Part shown: positions 5,232 to 8,705 of the stretch, one piece after another
How positions within the stretch are numbered: the stretch's first letter is position 1
Layout of the letters: each line of letters starts with the position of its first letter
Assembly: GCA_023391535.1 (NCBI GenBank)
Contig: JAEWAU010000089.1
Location: 1 to 8,705, forward strand
DNA: 8,705 bases
Direction: 5' to 3'
Origin: Bacillota bacterium
GTDB taxonomy: Bacteria; Bacillota; Clostridia; Oscillospirales; Ethanoligenentaceae
Position numbers and translations under genes: made by a program
Notes under the pieces: generated by a model
The model's database searches: none
Told to the model about the DNA's origin: nothing
Seen by the model: the letters and a program-made list of their open reading frames with translations, nothing else

Positions 5232-6275
5232 TCAGGAGTCTTCGTTGAGCTTTTTGAGAGAATAGCGGATGTATTCGTCGATATCGTAGGAAGGCGCGCT
5301 TTTTTTGCCTTCGCGTCCCCTGCGGTTCTCGTTCTTCGCCGCCTCCACAGTGGTAATGCCCTTTTCGTGCCAGGAGGCGAGGATGGAATTCATATAGGAA
5401 AAGGAGAGCTTGCCCGTGCGCGCCACATTGATGTCGTAGGCGAGCTTCACAAGCTCAACGGGCGTTTTCCACCCGCACCAGCGGGCGACATGCGTCCGTT
5501 CGGTGGGCGTGAGCGCGCGCCCGCTGACGCCCAGCGCCGTGCGCACCTGCCCTTCGAAGGAATGTTTTTCCTCCAGCGCGCGCAGCTTGGCCTCAGCCTT
5601 GTCGTAGGTATCCACGCCCTCTTCCGCAAAGCCTACGGCCATGCGCTCGATGTAGCGCAGGTTTCCCTTGCCGCAGGAGACGCAGTAGCCGATGAGCATG
5701 GCGATGACATCCGCCGGAAGGCCCGCCCCCTCGTGGAGATAGAGCAGCGTGGAGCATTCGGCGGAGGAGACGGGCCGCCCGAGCTGCTGCTGCGCAGATT
5801 CGAGCAGGAACCGGACTTCGGGGTCGCACCGGATGCGCTGCGCGATTTCGTCGCGCCCATAGGTGAGCGGCTGGTCGATGACACGCCGGGCCGGGCGCGC
5901 GGGAGCCTCCGGTTCGGGCGCGCTTACGGCGGGAAGGGCGGCTGCCGCCGCTCCCGCCGCCGCTTCCGCAACAGGCGCGCCGGAAACGGCCGCTGGTTCC
6001 GAAGCGGGCGCTTTCGGCACGCGGGCCGGCGCGGCGTCCTGAAGCGTGAAAAGGCCGCGCTGCGCCCAGAATTCGAGCGAGCGGCGCAGGGCTTCGGGTG
6101 CAAGGCACAGCTCCGCCGCCGTGCGCTCCGCGTCCAGCGCGCCGCCGGGACGCCGGAAAACGGCGAGCAGCACCTTGAAATCGTTCAAAGAGGCTTCGTT
6201 TATGTATCGATCCGCGGCCTCCGCGGGCAGGGCAAACATCCCCCCGTATCGGCCGAACAACAGCTGATATGTCAT
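5232..6275 (-). CDS. dnaD: DnaD-domain replication initiation protein
   Basis: A DnaD/DnaB-family primosomal protein that helps DnaA and the helicase loader place the replicative helicase at the origin. The 347 aa comprise an N-terminal winged-helix-like region (1-80, starting MTYQLLFGRYGGMFALP, as expected for a true start), an Ala/Pro/Glu-rich linker (about 81-130) and two tandem DnaD-like helical domains: about 140-215 (AECSTLLYLHEGAGLPADVI at 172-191) and about 235-310 (WCGWKTPVELVKLAYDI at 266-282, then YMNSILASWHEKGI at 294-307). The latter contains the family's 'Y...IL..W...G' motif. Residues 311-347 form a basic then acidic tail. The start at 6275 has only a weak, distant GAGGG upstream. 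It is first in a dnaD-dnaC operon driven by the promoter at 6369-6377. A two-domain architecture is usual in Clostridia. Confidence 0.93.
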   Translation of the reverse strand: MTYQLLFGRYGGMFALPAEAADRYINEASLNDFKVLLAVFRRPGGALDAERTAAELCLAPEALRRSLEFWAQRGLFTLQDAAPARVPKAPASEPAAVSGAPVAEAAAGAAAAALPAVSAPEPEAPARPARRVIDQPLTYGRDEIAQRIRCDPEVRFLLESAQQQLGRPVSSAECSTLLYLHEGAGLPADVIAMLIGYCVSCGKGNLRYIERMAVGFAEEGVDTYDKAEAKLRALEEKHSFEGQVRTALGVSGRALTPTERTHVARWCGWKTPVELVKLAYDINVARTGKLSFSYMNSILASWHEKGITTVEAAKNENRRGREGKKSAPSYDIDEYIRYSLKKLNEDS

Positions 6276-6368
6276 GGCGTACCGCAGGCCCTCGTTTCGT
6301 GCGTTTCCGGCGCGGGGTGCTTTCGCCGCCCGGCCGGATTGTTTGCAGCTTTCAAAATCCGTGGCTTT

Positions 6369-6377
6369 ATTATAGCA
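6369..6377 (-). promoter_or_regulatory. Extended -10 promoter of the dnaD-dnaC operon
   Basis: On the minus strand TGC (6375-6377) directly precedes a perfect TATAAT (6369-6374), an extended -10 element. At 17-base spacing the -35 hexamer (6392-6397) is a poor match, which an extended -10 can compensate. Predicted transcription starts near 6361, giving a leader of about 86 bases before dnaD. Confidence 0.7.
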
Positions 6378-6409
6378 TAGTTGAACCGCGCGGGGTAGGG
6401 GGCAGACGA

Positions 6410-6442
6410 AACGGGCCGTGGCTTCTTCGGCGGCGGCCCGTT
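6410..6442. repeat. Inverted repeat just upstream of the dnaD promoter
   Basis: AACGGGCCG (6410-6418) pairs with CGGCCCGTT (6434-6442), nine perfect bases with a 15-base spacer. It sits about 13 bases upstream of the -35 position of the dnaD promoter. No T run follows on either strand, so an operator or a processing hairpin of the DUF1540 transcript is more likely than a terminator. Confidence 0.5.
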
Positions 6443-6480
6443 CGCTTACGGCAATTCAAAAAATGTTTCGGACGGCTCAA

Positions 6481-6520
6481 GGCGCCCGCGCACAGGCAGC
6501 CTGCCTATCGTGACGGCGCC
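6481..6520. repeat. Nested inverted repeats downstream of DUF1540
   Basis: GGCGCC at 6481-6486 and again at 6515-6520 are mutually complementary and enclose a second hairpin, AGGCAG/CTGCCT (6494-6506). On the minus strand, the sense strand of the DUF1540 gene, six Ts follow about 15 bases later (6460-6465 region), so it might contribute to transcript 3'-end formation, but it is not a classic terminator. Confidence 0.35.
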
Positions 6521-6560
6521 CCGTTCCCGATTGGAATCGCAGCGGAAACGCAACTTGTAT

Positions 6561-6797
6561 TTACAGCGCGGATTGGGTATCCGTGGGCTTGCACTCAAAC
6601 GTGGAGCATTTGGTTTCGTCTTCGTGCCGGGCCTGCGAGGAACCGCCCACGTTGATCTTGGAGGCAAAGCAGTTGTGCTTCTCGTCGTTGTATGCGCAGT
6701 TGGTCACATTGCATTCGATGCCCGGAATGAACTGCTTCCCCTCCGAAGCATGGCTCGAATGGCCCTGATGGGCCTGAAAACCGGAATTGTTCGTCAT
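6561..6797 (-). CDS. DUF1540 domain-containing protein, 78 aa
   Basis: A small protein of the DUF1540 family, widespread in Firmicutes, function unknown. After a polar, His/Ser-rich N-terminus (1-22) comes the family core: IPGIECNVTNCAYNDEKHNC (24-43), FASKINVGG (44-52), then ETKCSTFEC (61-69). Cysteines at 29, 34, 43, 64 and 69 suggest metal binding, an inference from spacing. The usual core 'C.V..C.YN....C.A..I.V....ET.C.TF' is complete. The start at 6797 is supported by AGGAAAGGA (6808-6816) ten bases upstream; longer in-frame starts lie in the hairpin-rich leader and lack one. No signal peptide. It diverges from the serpin gene and reads towards dnaD, but with a separate dnaD promoter between. 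Confidence 0.9.
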   Translation of the reverse strand: MTNNSGFQAHQGHSSHASEGKQFIPGIECNVTNCAYNDEKHNCFASKINVGGSSQARHEDETKCSTFECKPTDTQSAL

Positions 6798-6866
6798 GGT
6801 GCATTCATCCTTTCCTGCGGCGTTTCCGCCCTCGGTTCGGGCGAAAGCGCGGCAAACCCGTTGCGG

Positions 6867-6901
6867 CGGCAATTCCGGCCCGTGCGGGGCGGAATTTGCC
6901 G
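6867..6901 (-). other. Hairpin in the DUF1540 leader
   Basis: CGGCAATTCC (from 6867) pairs with GGAATTTGCCG (6891-6901) with a single-base bulge, and continues inward as GCCC/GGGC (6878-6881 with 6887-6890) after another bulge. It would lie in the DUF1540 mRNA 50-odd bases upstream of its ribosome binding site. No T run follows. Confidence 0.45.
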
Positions 6902-6940
6902 AAAATTACATCCTTTCCAGAAAAAATTGAACCATTCGAA

Positions 6941-6979
6941 GTGTTTCGCCTTTTCACCGAAGGTGAACAGACGAAACAC
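6941..6979. repeat. Two-tier symmetric inverted repeat
   Basis: GTGTTTCG (6941-6948) pairs perfectly with CGAAACAC (6972-6979); inside, after symmetric four-base internal loops, TTCACC (6953-6958) pairs with GGTGAA (6962-6967) around a GAA triloop. Reading the minus strand, TTTTTT follows about 14 bases later (6921-6926). It may be an operator, an attenuator, or a hairpin of a leader RNA. I match it to no known operator. Confidence 0.55.
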
Positions 6980-7286
6980 AACTTCTTCCAATCTTTTATG
7001 GAATCGCTATAGTTTCCGCAGCGCGCGGGCGTTTATACGCGCGAAAATTTTCCGGGCGTCCGGGAGCGCGCCGCAGAAAATATTTTATGAAAAACGCAGC
7101 TATACATGCAACCTTTTCGTGGGGAAAATTGTGTTTCTTGCAGAACAGGGGAAATTCAGGGCATCTGCAAAAAAAGAGCAAAGAGCAAAGCCCTTTCCTG
7201 ACGCTTGGATGAAATGGAAAGAGAAAAAGCGCAGGACTTTGCGGTGCTTTCGGAATTGCCCCAAAAACGGCGGGGAGGCTTTCCCG

Positions 7287-8591
7287 ATGAGATTCCGGCT
7301 AAACGAAAAAATATCCCGTTTTTTCAGCAAAAATCGCAAGGCGGCGCTGCCCTTTCTGGCGCTGGCGCTCGCCGCGGCGGCCATCGTGCTTCCGGGCGCG
7401 GTTGGTGGAAACCGGGCCGCTCTGCGGGCGCAGGCGCAGGACCTGATGCAGGGCGTCAAAGCCCGGCCCGCGGATGTTTCGGGCGCGGTTACGCAGGAAT
7501 ACCTGCGCTCCACGCAGAATTTTGCCATCCAGCTATTTAAAGAGCAGTACCAGGACGGAAAAAACAATCTGTTCTCCCCGGCCTCGGCGTATTTCTGCCT
7601 CGGCATGGTGGCGAACGGAGCGGGCGGCGAAACGCAAAAGGCGTTTGCAAACGTTCTGGGCAAGTACGGCATGACGATGGAGGGGCTCGACCGCGCGTAC
7701 AAGGCTTATGCGGACGACCTCGCCGTCCGGCGCGGAAGCACCGGCATCGTCGTTTCGAATTCCATCTGGCTGCGCGAGGGGCTTTCCGTGAAGGAGGCTT
7801 TTCTGCAGACCAACGCGGATTATTTCGGCGCGGGCGCGCGGACGCTCGATTTCGGCAAGGCCGACGCCGCTCAGACCATCAACGATTGGGTCGCGCGCAG
7901 CACGAAAAACCGCATCGACAAACTCATCAACCACATCGACGCCGACAGCGAGATGTTCCTTGTCAACACCCTGACCTTCGACGCAAAATGGGAATCCCCG
8001 TTCGACACGGACGTGCCGGCCGAGCAGGCCGATTTCCACACGGAGAGCGGGGGCGCCGTGCCCATGCGGTTCATGAACCAGACGGGCCGCATGGAGGTTA
8101 TTCACGGCGCATCCGAAACCGGAGCGGTGCTGCCCTACGACGACGGCCGGTTCGCCCTGCTGTGCGTTCTGCCCAAAGAGGGCACGCCGCTGCGCGATTA
8201 TGTCGCCGCCATGGACGAAAACACCATTCCGAGCCTGCTCAGGCAGGGGACGGAAACAGGGCTTTTCGTGCGGCTGCCTCAGTTTACGGTGCGCGCGGAC
8301 GAAACGCTGAACGGCACGCTTCAAAAGATGGGCCTTTCGAGCGCGTTTAGCTCGGACGCGGATTTTTCGGGCATGACGGGCGACCGTTCGCTTGTGCTTT
8401 CGCAGGTGCGGCAAAAAACCTATCTCGCCGTGGATGAGCTGGGCACGAAGGCCGCCGCCGCCACGGAGGCGGAGATAAAATGCACCGCCGTTCTCGCGGG
8501 CGAGAGTATCAATTTCAACCGGCCGTTCCTGTTCGCGGTGGCGGACGTGAAAACGGGCCTGCCCCTGTTCATCGGCACCATGCAGGGCTGA
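7287..8591 (+). CDS. Exported serpin (serine protease inhibitor family I4)
   Basis: Serpins trap proteases by inserting the cleaved reactive-centre loop into their central sheet. The 434 aa start at the ATG at 7287, with GGGGAGG about eight bases upstream. A basic N-terminus (1-18) and hydrophobic stretch (about 19-38) form a signal peptide or anchor; AQA at 48-50 is a possible signal peptidase site, and there is no lipobox. Serpin landmarks: NNLFSPASAYFCLGMVANGA (93-112), VVSNSIWLREG (155-165), NDWVARSTKNRIDKLI (199-214), FLVNTLTFDAKWESPFD (224-240), FVRLPQFTV (327-335), LGLSSAF-like MGLSSAF (348-354), and FNRPFLFAV (410-418). The hinge ELGTKAAAAT (384-393) is of the inhibitory type. By length alignment to alpha-1-antitrypsin, P2-P1-P1' are Cys399-Thr400-Ala401, suggesting elastase- or subtilisin-like targets. 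It is a single-gene unit with a hairpin downstream; siropins of gut Eubacterium siraeum are a known parallel. Confidence 0.95.
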   Translation: MRFRLNEKISRFFSKNRKAALPFLALALAAAAIVLPGAVGGNRAALRAQAQDLMQGVKARPADVSGAVTQEYLRSTQNFAIQLFKEQYQDGKNNLFSPASAYFCLGMVANGAGGETQKAFANVLGKYGMTMEGLDRAYKAYADDLAVRRGSTGIVVSNSIWLREGLSVKEAFLQTNADYFGAGARTLDFGKADAAQTINDWVARSTKNRIDKLINHIDADSEMFLVNTLTFDAKWESPFDTDVPAEQADFHTESGGAVPMRFMNQTGRMEVIHGASETGAVLPYDDGRFALLCVLPKEGTPLRDYVAAMDENTIPSLLRQGTETGLFVRLPQFTVRADETLNGTLQKMGLSSAFSSDADFSGMTGDRSLVLSQVRQKTYLAVDELGTKAAAATEAEIKCTAVLAGESINFNRPFLFAVADVKTGLPLFIGTMQG

Positions 8592-8617
8592 TACGGATTT
8601 TCCGCAAAAAATACGAA

Positions 8618-8687
8618 GCCGCGGCAAAACGCGAAAAGCGTTTTGCGGCGGCGTAGCCGCGGGCGGGGGTTGGGTTGGGTTTTTTTT
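8618..8687 (+). terminator. Putative terminator region after the serpin gene
   Basis: A strong hairpin, nine inner pairs (8624-8632 with 8638-8646) extended by five outer pairs after one G-G mismatch (8618-8622 with 8648-8652), lies 26 bases after the serpin stop. No T run follows directly; eight Ts occur only at 8680-8687, after a G-rich stretch. Either the hairpin acts with other signals, or the G-rich segment completes termination. Confidence 0.55.
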
Positions 8688-8701
8688 AGCACCCGCCCGC
8701 G
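8658..8701. repeat. Terminal inverted repeat with G-run/T-run loop
   Basis: CGCGGGCGGG (8658-8667) pairs with 8692-8701. Its loop contains GGTTGGGTTGGG and eight Ts. The G runs at 8661-8679 (GGG, GGGGG, GGG, GGG) fit a G-quadruplex pattern. It lies at the window edge, so assembly error is possible. Confidence 0.4.
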
Positions 8702-8705
8702 CCGC

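Larger units (their letters stand above)
6798..7286. other. 489-base hairpin-rich region between DUF1540 and the serpin gene
   Basis: This divergent intergenic region holds the leaders of both neighbours. Two marked hairpins lie in it (6867-6901 and 6941-6979). Base composition is mixed: GC-rich near DUF1540 and AT-richer from about 6901 to 7180. A TATAGT hexamer (7008-7013, +) and TATACA near 7102 could be -10 elements for the serpin, but neither has a good -35. A short direct repeat, GAGCAAA twice in tandem, occurs near 7177-7191. The plus frame is open throughout in phase with the serpin, but its translation has no protein-like features before 7287. Confidence 0.45.

Noticed and set aside
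5172..6380. Plus-strand frame of about 400 codons over the dnaD-like gene
   Set aside because: It is the complement of a well-supported DnaD-domain gene; its product is Arg/Gly-rich without motifs.
6510..7286. Plus-strand open frame continuous with the serpin, giving a protein of 693 residues
   Set aside because: The first part is antisense to the DUF1540 gene, and the rest has no protein-like composition. The serpin has its own ribosome binding site and signal sequence at 7287.
7533..8627. Minus-strand frame of 364 codons over the serpin
   Set aside because: It is a shadow frame produced by high GC at third positions; the serpin is unambiguous.

Overview
The window looks like one contig from a GC-rich, spore-forming, motile member of the Clostridia, probably Oscillospiraceae/Ruminococcaceae-like and possibly gut-associated. 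The reasoning: a DnaD-type initiation protein sits next to a DnaC/DnaI-type helicase loader, an arrangement typical of Firmicutes; a spore-coat transglutaminase (Tgl) implies endospores; CheW implies chemotaxis; a DUF1540 protein is a Firmicutes marker; and serpin and MIF-like genes occur in gut Clostridia. All taxonomy here is inference, since no rRNA or other decisive marker is present. Both ends are homopolymer-rich (C runs at 1-40, G and T runs at 8661-8687), which suggests contig edges.

Layout from left to right. A small cysteine-containing conserved protein lies on the minus strand (64-381). After a 395-base gap, an unrecognised 354-residue protein (777-1841, +) is followed after 46 bases by tgl (1888-2652, +), probably as one transcript. 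A bidirectional terminator (2651-2696) separates tgl from the convergent cheW (2720-3280, -). Upstream of cheW is a strong divergent-facing promoter (3460-3488), a leader that can fold on a 9-bp closing stem, and an unusual set of interleaved inverted repeats (3527-3623). A MIF/phenylpyruvate tautomerase family gene follows (3684-4028, +) with a strong terminator. Then come dnaC-like (4162-5148, -) and dnaD-like (5232-6275, -), read as a dnaD-dnaC operon from an extended -10 promoter at 6369-6377. A DUF1540 gene (6561-6797, -) and an exported serpin (7287-8591, +) diverge from a 489-base region rich in hairpins. A hairpin and a G-rich/T-tract segment end the window.

Functionally this is a mosaic of small units: replication initiation (dnaD and dnaC, acting together on helicase loading), spore-coat crosslinking (tgl and its unknown partner), chemotaxis coupling (cheW), and two proteins of families best known from eukaryotes (serpin, MIF-like tautomerase). 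I found no CRISPR array, transposase, phage gene, rRNA or tRNA. The strongest candidates for something undescribed are the interleaved repeats before the tautomerase, the folded cheW leader, the unknown gene paired with tgl, and the hairpin cluster between DUF1540 and the serpin.
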